Positions 1 through 10,338 of a stretch of 64,000 nucleotides of DNA are shown here, piece by piece. Position 1 is the first letter of the stretch, and each line of letters opens with the position of its first letter. Source of the stretch: Mactra quadrangularis (lineage: Eukaryota; Mollusca; Bivalvia; Venerida; Mactridae). The stretch is from assembly GCA_025267735.1 (NCBI GenBank), contig CM046297.1:19928011-19992010 (forward strand), given 5' to 3'. Both the position numbers and the translations under genes were made by a program. The notes below the pieces were generated by a model. The model made no database searches, was not told the DNA's origin, and saw only the letters and a program-made list of their open reading frames with translations.

Positions 1-201
1 AAAAGGATTGGACTGTTTTTTATGAAATAAATTAAGTTCTTATAGATAGTATTTGTTTTTATTCGCTAAAGAGAGATGAACAACTGGTCAAATGATGATG
101 TTAGTTACAATGTATTTAGTTTTTCACCAGGGTCCGTCTCTTCTATATGGATGCATTGTGTGCAGACCTAAGCTAGAACTTGACTAACAAGTTTAAATGG
201 G
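1..201. other. No recognisable feature
   Basis: AT-rich sequence at the window edge. No open frame or repeat match was found within the window. Confidence 0.4.
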
Positions 202-635
202 TTACACTAATAAACGAAAAGGACATTTTGGGCGAAAAGGCACGAAAAGGACATTTACCGGCGAAAAGGCGCAAAAAGGACACTAATATAGAAAAGGACA
301 TATTATCGTCTTTTCAAACACCTGATAGGGTATGCAAAGGACTTAATTCTGAAGTCCTTTCAAAGATATGAAAAGGACTGAATTTGGACGAATAGACATT
401 AGATTCAAAGCAAAAAGGAATTTAAAATTTGCGCCTTTTTGCTGGTAAAAGTCCTTTTTGCCTTGAATTGAAAGTCTTTTCGCTAAAATTCAGTCCTTTT
501 CATACGATAATAAATGATTTTTTTTACGAGAAAATGTCCTTTTCGTATATTAGTGTCCTTTTTGCGCCTTTTCGCCGGTAAAAGTCCTTTTTGCGCCTTT
601 TCGCCCAAAATGTCCTTTTCGTATATTAGTAACCA
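202..635. repeat. Foldback element built of AAAAGGAC-type subrepeats
   Basis: Two arms of about 100 bp are inverted copies of each other: the left starts ACTAATAAACGAAAAGGAC and the right ends GTCCTTTTCGTATATTAGT. Both contain several copies of CGAAAAGGAC / CGCAAAAAGGAC, and the centre is also partly palindromic. Open frames read through it are low-complexity translations. It looks like a non-autonomous foldback element; no transposase or clear target duplication is visible. Confidence 0.7.
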
Positions 636-1272
636 ACTTTTAATAGTGTCTAGAGAAGACATATTTGGAAAAAATATCCTCCCACTGATGGTCTCCTTAG
701 TTCAAAGCAATGGTGATAGCCCTTTCCATTTCTCAACAGGGCTTGGGATCAGCTACGACTGGATTACACAGGTTATATCTTAAGTCTTGCATATTTTGAG
801 GGCTTGATGGAAAACTGTTGAAACTAACATTTTTTTTTAAAAATGACTTTGATAAATTTGGCTTTAGAAATGCCAAATACATGTTCCTACCAAATTACAT
901 CAAAATATTCCAGTACAAAAATTTACTTAGTTCCATGATCGGCTCTGTGAACGAGAATGTCTATTGAACAATGACTGATAATTAAATTAACTATAAAAAA
1001 TTTATCTGAGTATTTGTCATGCATGTTGTGAAATAAATTAGAGAAGCTAATACCTCAAAGGTACCCATGTACTAATGAACTTTCATATGCCATTATGTTT
1101 AACAAGGTGTGACCGAGCTATTACGATGTTGGATTGGTAATCATTGGATTTTAAAACCCTATCAATATTTATTAATTATGTTAGAAACTATATTAAGCAT
1201 ATTTGATTGCCTTTTAAATGATAATATACAGGGTCTTTATAAAAATAAACAACAATAATTTATAATTCATCT
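636..1272. other. Intergenic, no gene seen
   Basis: AT-rich DNA. From about 915 it aligns by eye with the start of the second duplication copy (about 15530): both share the GGTAC...ACTAATGAAC and ACCGAGCTATTACGATG blocks. Confidence 0.4.
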
Positions 1273-1287
1273 ACTTGCACTATATTA

Positions 1288-1585
1288 GCTGCCCGGCTAG
1301 CTCAGTTGGTCTGCGCAATTCTACTGATCGAGGGGTCGTTGGTTTGATTCCCGGGCATGGCATACTATTGTGGAGCTTGGTCATGAAATTATTTCTACGG
1401 CCATTCTCCCTCCTACCAATGATTTTTTATTATGTCGGACAGTTGTCAGTCACTGACGAAAGTATGCGCTTAGTTAACCCCTAAATCCAGAGATTTAGCC
1501 TTTCCAGGAGGAGTGAGTAGGTTGACAGACCGCCGTTATATGACCTATACAATGTGCTGCTACGACGTTAAATCCAACAAAACAA
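1288..1585 (+). mobile_element. tRNA-derived SINE, family 1
   Basis: The head is tRNA-like, with box A (TAGCTCAGTTGG) and box B (GGTTTGATTCCCGG). It is followed by a conserved body (CATTCTCCCTCCTACCAATG) and a tail ending GACGTTAAATCCAACAAAAC. It is flanked by a 15-bp target duplication, ACTTGCACYATATTA, at 1273-1287 and 1586-1600 with one mismatch. Other copies lie at 7437, 44300 and 54040. Confidence 0.9.
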
Positions 1586-2185
1586 ACTTGCACCATATTA
1601 TTGCTAATACATCAGTATAAATTGTATTTTCATGCCAGGCCATACCAAATTGATGATATGTAAGTGTCCGGTGAACTTTTTTAAAACAAGCCTACAAGTA
1701 AAATGCAGGGAAAAAACGATTCGTGTGAAAAAAACGAGATTTTGTTAGATAAATTAGATCGATCAGATAGATTATTGCAGTCAAGTTTCACTGAGAAAAC
1801 CATCTTCGTTATTTGCAAAACATTTCATTTTTTAAGCCCCACCCCCAATTGCTTACGGCTGTTAAGACCATCTGTTTTCATGGTTTTAAAAGTGGAATGT
1901 TCCTGTATGAATAATACAACATTTTATTTTAAATTCTTATTTGACATGCGTTGCACAAGGGGAATGATCACCAGTCCAAGGTCCTCAATGAATATAGAAT
2001 ATCGATTTTAACAATATTACATTTAAGAACAGTTTGATCATGTCATAATTCGATTTGCCTTCATAAATTATTACATTTTGCGCACACAGAAAGCATGTAT
2101 GATAAAAGTTCAAAGGTATATTTTTTTAATAGAATTTGCTAATGTTTTAATACCCACCAACATCATTCATGCGTAAATATGTAAC

Positions 2186-2453
2186 ATAGGCGGATCCAGC
2201 GGGGGGGGGGGTCAGTGTACAGAATTTTGAAAATGTACCTGTTCATTAGTGTATTTCTCACCTGTAAGTCATTTTTAAGCATTTTTTTCGATGCCTAACA
2301 TAGATTTAATGGTTACGTAGTTTTTATTATCAAAATGTTGCATTTTTTTCTGAAAAATGTGTATAATGTGGTTGTGGTTCGAGGTTCGGATCCCCAAGAA
2401 ATGTTCGCCCCCCCCCCCCTCCTAGACAAAAATCCTGGATCCACCCCTGTGGA
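2186..2453. mobile_element. MITE of the CATAGGCGGATCCAG family
   Basis: The terminal inverted repeat CATAGGCGGATCCAGCGGG pairs with CTGGATCCACCCCTG at the other end. The inside has homopolymer G and C runs and the conserved stretch GTATTTCTCACCTGTAAGTC. Further copies are at 5051, 37393, 37980 and 51050. Flanks TGTAA/TGGAA fit a diverged 5-bp target duplication. No coding capacity. Confidence 0.8.
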
Positions 2454-2551
2454 ATAATAAATCCAGTGGTCATGAAATAAATTTGACGAAGATATATCTT
2501 AGTGCAAGACTAGGCAGAACCACAGCGTTTATTGGACCTCTTGTAGATAAG

Positions 2552-5500
2552 ATGGCTTGCGTCAAAATTAGTTGTATTTTAATGTTTATCTACTCAGTAA
2601 GATGTGCCGATGTTGCAGTAAGGTTTACTGTATACCAAGGAACGCCACCAGGATTAAAGACTATCTTAGATAAGTGTGCGATTCCATCTGACCACGCAGT
2701 ACTGGTATTTAATTCTGTCACCGAAGTCTGTACTAGAGAGAATGGACACTGGCTATTAAGTAAAGACACGACTCCTGGTAAAACATATTTAATCAAGGAC
2801 TACAGTGATGTCAACTATATACCGCCGGTAAGTATCGTGTAATTTTTATACATGTATTACTAGTCTGAATTAGTTTGAGGGAAATAATTTGTATCTTGAA
2901 TTTTTATTCATGTATTACTTGGTCGAATTGGTTCGAGGGAAATAATTTGTATCTTGAATTTTTATTCATGTATTACTTGGTCGAATTGGTTAGAGGGAAA
3001 TAATTTGTATCTTGAATTTTTATTCATGTATTACTTGTCTGAATTTGTTTGAGGGAAATAATTTGTATCATGTAAATTTATACATGTATTTTTTGTCCGA
3101 TTTTGTTTGAGGGGAATAATTTGTATCATGTAATTTTATACATGTATTACTTGGTCGAATTGGTTTGAGGGAAATAATTTGTATCTTGAATTTTTATTCA
3201 TGTATTACTTGTCCGAATTGGTTTGAGGGAAATAATTTGTATCTTGAATTTTTATTCATGTATTACTTGTCCGAATTGGTTTGAGGGAAATAATTTGTAT
3301 CTTGAATTTTTATTCATGTATTACCTGGTCGAATTGGTTTGAGGGAAATAATTTGTATCATGTAATTTTATACATGTATTATTTGTCCGCTTTGGTTTGA
3401 GGAAAATAGTTTCACAGTCTATATAGACCCGTAATTACCTTAACACTTTTGTAAATTGTGTAATTGTCTTTACATTTTTACAATACTGAAAATATAAAGA
3501 TATCTTTAGATAAATGTTCGGGCAAGACAATTAAAATTGTTTATTGTATTATTTACCATTACTCCACTTTCAAATTTTGTATTCCATTATATTTATCATA
3601 ATGTTTAAAGGAGTTCCGAATGTATCGTTACGGAACGTTTTGGAACGCTTAGGGTGATTGAAAAGGCTACACATCTTCTCTACTATGTTCAATGGACTTT
3701 CTCCTCGTTTGATAACCTGTTGTTGTCTTACCAACCCGTTTTATCGTTATATTGAATATTTTCAACAACTTATTGTCCAATAATACATTTTCTTTCACCG
3801 TGAACGATAGTATTGATAATTTAGGAAACTTTCCATCACTTTTAACTTTTTAATGTATGTTTCTCAATTAAGCTTACATTGTATCAATTCTAAGTAAAGT
3901 AAAAAATAATTATTGAAATAAACGAGCACTTTTATACTTGAATATCAAGTATCTACTACAATTTTTAAACTAAATATGTCATAATGCATTCTTGCTCCCA
4001 GAGTCTAGTAGGATTCTTAATACTAAATATTATTATATATCTAATAAATCTAACCAATCGACAATCTACATTTGTACCACGTGACCGTCCAATATATTAC
4101 CGTATTGGATCCAAAAAATATATATTACTTTCGTATTGGACGGTTGGGAACATGTGCACTAAACAATGTGATAAGAATGGCTGTGATTGCTTTGATAGGG
4201 ATGGTGGCGATGATAATTATTTCAAAGTAAACTAAAGATATATAATAAAAAGATTATTATACATTTTACTGTACAATACTGCATATATTTGGACTCGTAC
4301 ACAGCTTGGAAAGTCATATTGGACTCGCCTATTGGCTGGCCCAATATGACTTTTCAAGCTGTGTACTCGTCCAATTATTTTTCCGTATTTGTACAGTAAA
4401 ATGTATAATAACCTTTAAGTATTGAGAATCTTTCTAGACTCTGGGAACGAGAATGTAATGAATGGTCATAATGGTGCTCCATAATACAATCCAACAGTGA
4501 AGAACCTAAAATACTTTAAGATATAACATTAACCAAGCTGATTATCCAGTCAAAAATGGGATTCCTTTACATGACCAACGAGAAGCGTGAAAGGTTTATT
4601 ATTTTTAGAATTATATACCGCTCCATATGCATCATTGCAGTAGGATATATTTAGTTATTTTCCATTTTCCTGACAATAGCTTTTGGTCATCCAGTGAGGC
4701 TGCTTTGTTAAGTCGTTCCGACAGGAAGAAATGTACCAATTTGTTATTAGTTTTGACGCTGCTTTTCAAAACATCGTTCATTCAGTGCTTTTCAGTGCTT
4801 TGATTATAATTTCAGATAGTCTTGTGCCCAATTTGTGCTGAGACTCGTTTTGACCAGGTGCGTCTCATTGAATTCGAAAATGGAAGCTCGATTGAAATTT
4901 ACTTTTCGTCGCCTAACAGTACTATTCGGTAAGTGCCTAACTAAGATCTACATTGAAAACAGTGCCAAATTTAGGTTGTTTAGGATAACTTGAGACAAAT
5001 CTGAGCGACATTCTATGAACACAATGTCCCATGTTATCCCAAATAAGCTATAGCATAGGCGGATCCAGCGGGGGGGGGGGGGGTCAGGGGGTCCGGACCA
5101 CCCTAGAATTTGGAAAATGTACTTGTAAATTAGTGTATTTCTTGCCTGTAAGTCATTTGAAAGTAGAATGAAGCAATTTTTTTCGGTGCTTAACATAGAT
5201 TAAATGGTTATGTAGTTTTTATTATCAATATATTGCATTTTTTTGCAAAATGTGTACAATGCAATTGTGGTTCGAGGTTCGGACCCCCTCCCTAGAAAAG
5301 TTCGGACCCCCCTAGAAAAGTTCGGACCCCCTAGACACAAGTCCTGGATCCGCCCATGTACAGTTCGTACAAAAAAACAAAACACTGTTTATATAAACAA
5401 TACAATGAACTAATCTACGACAAGGGATGCTCAGGATGACAATGAAATATATAATTTTGATATGTATCATGAGTGCTTGTTGGTGTAATGGTAAAGTGAT

Positions 5501-7964
5501 CTACGATTACAAGCATGAATGACCAAGAAGTGGTGGTTAATCCTCGGCACTAATTTTGTTAAATGAATTATACAACTTTTATTTTCAATACTGTCTACCT
5601 CTGAAAAGGATTGTTTCTTTTTTAATGTTTACACAAATACATTTAGTTATTTTGTGCGAACTATATAATAAAGGTACATGTTTGCGCACGACTCATTGCA
5701 TAAGAAAATAAACTTTATGTGCAAACATAAAAACGAGAAATAGTCCATTACTTAAACTGTTTTGTAAAGTGCAAATGTTTGCACGAATTCTCCCAATCAC
5801 CATAGACAGATATCCTACAGTCGTCACGACTAAGCCCATTAGCACTGGACATATATTCCTGCAAATAGTGTTTTTTACTAGACATAAAGAAAGTTTACTG
5901 GATCGTAAAAAATCTTAGTTATTTGTTAAAATATGCTATCCATTTTCATGATTTAGCAAAATATAATATTGTAAAATATAATAAACAATATAATGAATAT
6001 ACATGCGGAAATACATCTGAAGTAAACAGCATTTTGCGGTGTAATTTGTTATATATGAAATATATCGTGAATGGTAGACAGAGCTTATAGTATGAACAGT
6101 CCTTCTAGCAGGGTTTTAACAAAATAAATGCTTTCATAAATGTTTTCTTTCAAAACATGTCTTATATTGGAATTTTCCCAAAATGAAAGAAGAGCTAATA
6201 GTTGTTTTCTTACAGGTATTTACATATGAAATTAGATTTAGTACCACTTTCATTATGTGTTTCCGTTGTATATCTACTTCGAATATAGTCGACGCGTTCC
6301 GAATGCATGAAAAGTACGTACAGTATAACCTCTGCAGAGCGGCCCTCTACAGAACAAATCCTCTACACAACAACAGCTTTTGATATTTCCCTTAGGCATA
6401 ATTTCAATTAAACTTAACCTCTGCAGTGCATCGACCTTCAAACAGCATAATACTTTAGTCTCTCCCATTGAGTGTTGTTCAAGAGAGGTTGTACTATATC
6501 TAGATGATATTAATTTTTATTCTAGGACTCGTAAGATAAAGATTATGTAATCTCCACTTACATTTATATGTTTTGGAAATAAACTATATCTATCTATAAA
6601 ATACTTTAAACAAGAACAAGCTGTCGGCATATTTCTCGTTCCCAGGATATCGAGAATCCTTATAGCCTCTGGGTACGAGAATAGTACGAGATAGAGCCCC
6701 CCCCCCAAAAAAAAAATAATATAAAAATGGGGGGGGGGCTCTTTTACGTCGGCTACTTGCTGGGTCATGACAAATCTTTTTGAAAATTTAATTTAGGTTC
6801 TCAATGGTGATACGAAAAAATGGAGACTTCCTGCTAAAAGTAAACGTATTATATGCACAGTCAGCTGTGAAAATCGTCACAAAATATGACAATGTTTTTT
6901 CGTCCCATGTGATGACGATACCTGTGGTCTTCACTGTGGACAAAATTGAGAAAATTGGTATAGCAACAAACGGACCTGGATTTGACGTAACTATTTCCTT
7001 CCTTTATTTTTTTATTAAAAATCACCATGCCTTTAAATACAATAACACGTATATTTTGTGAATATGGTATATTGTCTTTCACAAAAAGTGGAGCCCAGTT
7101 ACTGTACCAATGCTGGGTTGGAGCAAAGAATATTATTTTGTAGTTTAAGCATGTCTGAAGTGCTTGTACTTTACAGATAAACGAAGTATATCATCTAAGA
7201 AGATCGCCGCGGTTGTTCCAATGTCTCTAAGGCATATTCTGATGGAAGAGTAGCACCGAAATTTTCAAGCAAATTTCCTTATGTGACCTCAACTTAATCC
7301 AGTTAAAGCACTAATTTCAAGTTCTGTGGCGGCCATTTTGAAGATAGTAGGGTATAAAAACACGTTAAATCACGGATTTTACTAGTGAAGTAAAGGTTTA
7401 TAGAACTAGATGTTGTGATACGTCATTCTTTGTTTGTTTTTGTTGGGTTTAGCAACACATAGCAACACATTGTATAGGTCAAATAACGGCGGTCAGTCAA
7501 CCTACTCACTCCTCCTGGAAAGGCTAAATCTCTGGATTTAGCTGTTAACCAACTACTAAGCACATGCTTTCGTCAGTGACTGACAACTGCCCTAAATAAT
7601 TAAAAATCATTGATAGGAGGGAGAATGGCCGTAGAAATAATTTCATGACCAATCTCCACGAAAGTATGCCCCGCCCGGAAATCGAACCCACGATTCCTCG
7701 TTCAGTAGACTTGGTGCTTCCTACTGAGCTAGCCGGGCGGATAAGTGATACATCAGTCAACAATACTGTTTTTAGTCATTGTAAAATGATAAGACATTTA
7801 CTGTAGAAATAATTTCTTTTCAGATATATTATGACGACGAATGGCTTGGGTTGTATCAGGACCCTTCAAGTCCTTACTTGCCTTCAGACTGGACGGTTTT
7901 CTCGATATGGGGAATTGATGTTGAAAATCAACTAAACATACATCGTATAAAGTACATTAAATAG
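2552..7964 (+). CDS. Small secreted protein, copy 1 (four exons, possibly impaired)
   Basis: Exons rebuilt from splice sites are 2552-2827, 4816-4928, 6797-6986 (or 6962) and 7824-7964. Intron phases 0, 2 and 0 keep the frame, giving about 239 residues. The chosen ATG opens a signal peptide (MACVKISCILMFIYSVRC) followed by the mature start ADVAVRFTVYQ. Exon 2 carries a CPIC pair and an N-S-T sequon; the last exon ends NIHRIKYIK-stop. The exons look beta-strand rich and vaguely lectin-like, but I do not recognise the family and assign no function. The tandem copy at 16103-22074 has the same structure. In copy 1 the consensus donor after exon 3 (ATA/GTAAGT in copy 2) is replaced by ATA/GCAACA. 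A downstream GAC/GTAACT at 6986/6987 is also phase 0 and would add eight residues, so the gene may survive with a longer exon. Confidence 0.7.
2845..3410 (+). repeat. Minisatellite, about ten 58-bp units
   Basis: About ten units of roughly 58 bp, each containing CATGTATTACTTGTCCGAAT and GAGGGAAATAATTTGTAT, lie just inside intron 1 of the copy 1 gene. Copy 2 keeps a single diverged unit (about 17800-17860), so the array expanded after the duplication. Confidence 0.9.
3612..3672 (+). repeat. Single terminal repeat of a TAGCCTGTTCAATTACCC-type MITE
   Basis: GAATGTATCGTTACGGAACG followed by a TTTGGAACG-type block and a degenerate GATTGAAAAGGCTAC matches one end of the complete element at 36034-36350. 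Only one end is present here. Confidence 0.6.
3984..4455. mobile_element. Foldback MITE with CCCAGAGTCTAG ends
   Basis: The outer inverted repeats are ATTCTTGCTCCCAGAGTCTA and TAGACTCTGGGAACGAGAAT. Nested inside is a second long hairpin in which TTATTATACATTTTACTGTA pairs with TACAGTAAAATGTATAATAA and GTACACAGCTTGGAAAGTCA with TGACTTTTCAAGCTGTGTAC. Short derivatives with the same ends lie at 6641-6690 and 42898-42972. It is absent from duplication copy 2. Confidence 0.8.
5051..5358. mobile_element. MITE of the CATAGGCGGATCCAG family
   Basis: Ends are CATAGGCGGATCCAGCGGGG and CTGGATCCGCCCATG, with three CGGACCCCC runs near the right end. Flanking pentamers TATAG/TACAG differ at one base. It lies in intron 2 of the copy 1 gene. 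Short open frames inside are translations of G and C runs. Confidence 0.8.
5480..5545 (+). repeat. Old tRNA-like unit, shared by both duplication copies
   Basis: TTGTTGGTGTAATGGTAAAG resembles a tRNA D-arm/box A, and GGTGGTTAATCCTCGGCAC a degenerate box B. The same unit is at about 18500-18575 in copy 2 and so predates the duplication. Probably a decayed SINE head rather than a working tRNA gene. Confidence 0.45.
5546..6640. other. Intron 2 of copy 1 gene, no further gene
   Basis: AT-rich intronic sequence, parts of which align with 18580-18690 and 20560-20700 in copy 2. No supported exon. Confidence 0.4.
6641..6690. repeat. 50-bp hairpin derivative of the CCCAGAG foldback family
   Basis: TTCTCGTTCCCAGGATATCG and TATAGCCTCTGGGTACGAGA form a short hairpin that keeps only the terminal repeats of the element at 3984-4455. 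Confidence 0.65.
7437..7742 (-). mobile_element. tRNA-derived SINE, family 1
   Basis: Read on the minus strand it begins CCGCCCGGCTAGCTCAGTAG and carries box B GGGTTCGATTTCCGG, the shared body, and a tail ending in TTGCTAAACCCAAC then AAAACAAAC. Flanking GTGATACGTCA (7416-7426) and GTGATACATCA (about 7746-7756) form the target duplication. Absent from copy 2, so inserted after the duplication. Confidence 0.88.
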
Positions 7965-8089
7965 ACAATCTGTGAATGATACAAGAAAATTTTGTAAAAA
8001 TCCATCTATAAGAAAGACTTCTCTTTCAAAGTTATCAAATAATGACTGTTTTTCGTATCGCAAATCTATACATTTAATTACGCTTGGGT

Positions 8090-8480
8090 TTTATTCCCTA
8101 TAAAATGACTCGCATTTGGATTTGTTCTGCGATGTTTTTTAAGTGTTTTAAACACACGCTCCATTTCTGGAATGGGTTTCTATTTTGTCAGAAGGGGCCG
8201 CTATTGAACATTTGTACTGAAATTGTTAATGTTCGCTAAAACGTACGGGAAATCGTAAAGTCATTCTGAAAAGGAGTGATTATAGGTGTTTTTGGTTTTA
8301 GAATCGGTCGGAATTTCTCATTTGATAAAATCAGCGAAGTGGCATTATAGTCGGACAAAAGCTGTTAGGTGTCACAGAATTGCATTTCCGGACAAATTTT
8401 AGATTTCAATCTTCATGAAGGTACATTAAAACGCGTACGTACTTTTAGTGAACATACAACTAGACACGAAATTCTAGGTT
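8090..8480. other. Non-coding block conserved in both duplication copies
   Basis: Shares long identical stretches (for example TTAGTGAACATACAACTAG) with 22590-22970. On the minus strand copy 2 has a 90-codon open frame here, but copy 1 has a 5-bp insertion (about 8250) that breaks it, so coding is not supported. Confidence 0.5.
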
Positions 8481-8758
8481 TGTGAATGTTTAATTAATTG
8501 TTATATCTGGCGTGTTTTTTTGTAAATATTACATTTATTTGGCTTAGCATTTATATATCACGTTTAAAAATGTGTCTCCAAAGCTTATTTCTTAAGAAAT
8601 TCCTCGAAGCCTTCAGTACATGAAGGGTAAATTGTCATTTGATAAAATGTTACAAGATTGTATACAAAAGAAGGCTCAGCACAAAATTAGTGTAGTTTAC
8701 ATCTTTGTTTATTCACATGTATTTATATATTAGTTAGGCACTGATCTATTGCTATACT

Positions 8759-9005
8759 TATCCAGTGGTAGGACGCATGCGAATGGGGTCGAAAGGTCCA
8801 GGGTTCGCACCCACACGGGGCACTGCTAAATCCTTGAGCAAGTTTACATGCGATTGCTTCACATCGCATTGGTGTAAATGGGTACCTGCGAAGGTTGTAT
8901 TATTCAGTTGCGTCAATATGTCGGCTGCACTAGGCGGAGTAAAAGACTCCCCGGGGAGATTGATAGATAGATACCAGCTGCCCAATTATCAGGGGTTATG
9001 GCTCT
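8759..9005 (+). mobile_element. tRNA-derived SINE, family 2
   Basis: The head CCAGTGGTAGGACGCATGCG and a box B-like GGGTTCGCACCC are followed by a body with CTTGAGCAAG..., GTAAATGGGTACCTGCGAAG and GACTCCCCGGGGAGATTGAT. The same insertion is in copy 2 at 23659, so it predates the duplication. Other members lie at 25793, 56237, 57020 and (minus) 58385. Confidence 0.85.
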
Positions 9006-10331
9006 AAAGTTGATGAATGTGCATTAGCATGAAAATTAAACGAAAGAATGCAATTACTTTAATTGCTTTACTATTAATTTGATTTAGATATACAATTTTA
9101 CAACATGGCATACTTGATAAGCCATACATACAATTTGCAATCATAAAAACATTCATGGATAAATGAATAACAATATCAAGCAATAATATACATCAAGAAT
9201 GACATTTAAAGAATAAAAACATAATCTCCTATTTCCATTGTTATGATTGATGAACTATGAATATCATTTAATGGTCCCTTTAGTGTCCTTTGACATGAAG
9301 CAATTTTCAGCGCAGCTATCTTTGCAAATTTTTACCTGTATTATTTAACCGATATAATTTGCTCTACTGTTCCTAATTGTCCAATGAATTCTTTTCCGGT
9401 ACAGAAAATGGATAAATGATATGGTACCATTAGTTGTTTATGATAAGGATGTGCGTAGCACGGACAGTACAGGTCGTCCACGTAAACATTGCGTATATAA
9501 ACATAGCCAGTTTCATTACACACCAATATATAGGGGTGAATTATTTTTACAATTTTTAGTTTAATTAGTTTACAATTATTTTATATACATATCATTATTT
9601 AAAATTTACAATGTGCATACAAACTGTCTAAAATAAATGTTACTCATAAAAATGACCTGTTTAAATCAGTAAATTGCTGTTCATGTGTTAGCTTATTCAC
9701 AGTGGGCAAGTCCATTGTTGAAAGTACAAAAACACGCATGACCTAGAATACGACCTGTACTTTGCTGACTATTTACTCAGTGCATTACTCACTATGTACG
9801 AGAAATGCTTGTATGCTTATGTTTTTCTACATTCGTTTTGATACACTTCTGATGGCACATTTTGTAATACTTAACAGCGAATATGACTCAAATTTATGAC
9901 ATTCAGTGTGCAACTATGACTTATATTTCAAATTACTCTTTATGTATGAGATTATTATCTTTATGGAATGATAAATGTTATAAGTTACTACTTACTTACG
10001 ACTTTCGACACAGTTATCACATAGGCGTCGAACATGGCCAACATTTAGACTTCAAACAAAATTTCTGAACCCCGCATAGCGCCGAATATTTTTTTAAATG
10101 ATATTTCTTGTTATAATGTAAGTTTTTTTATTAAGTAGTGCAAATATACAATTTTAGATTTAAACTCGATGTATATAATTTTTTGTCAATAAAATATGTT
10201 TAATATACTAACTAAACTATTTGTTTTGTATAATGCTTGACCCAACAATTATTGGCTTTTTAATTAGAGCAAGGGACAACCCATGTTTATGAACCCATTG
10301 CTTTAGATGATCGAACTTTGTATAGCCCAGA
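9006..10331. other. Duplicated non-coding sequence
   Basis: AT-rich; both ends (for example CATACTTGATAAGCCATACA) match 23930-24600 in copy 2. A block at about 9240-9900 is missing from copy 2. No gene supported. Confidence 0.45.
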
Positions 10332-10338
10332 TACGATC

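Noticed and set aside
1284..1360. A functional tRNA gene
   Set aside because: Boxes A and B are present but it is the head of a 298-bp SINE with target duplications and related copies elsewhere.
2845..3410. CRISPR-like array
   Set aside because: Units are contiguous and similar over their full length with no unique spacers, in a eukaryotic intron: a minisatellite.
6804..7082. Plus- and minus-strand frames of 73-85 codons
   Set aside because: The plus frame is exon 3 of the copy 1 gene read on into the intron; the minus frame is its shadow.
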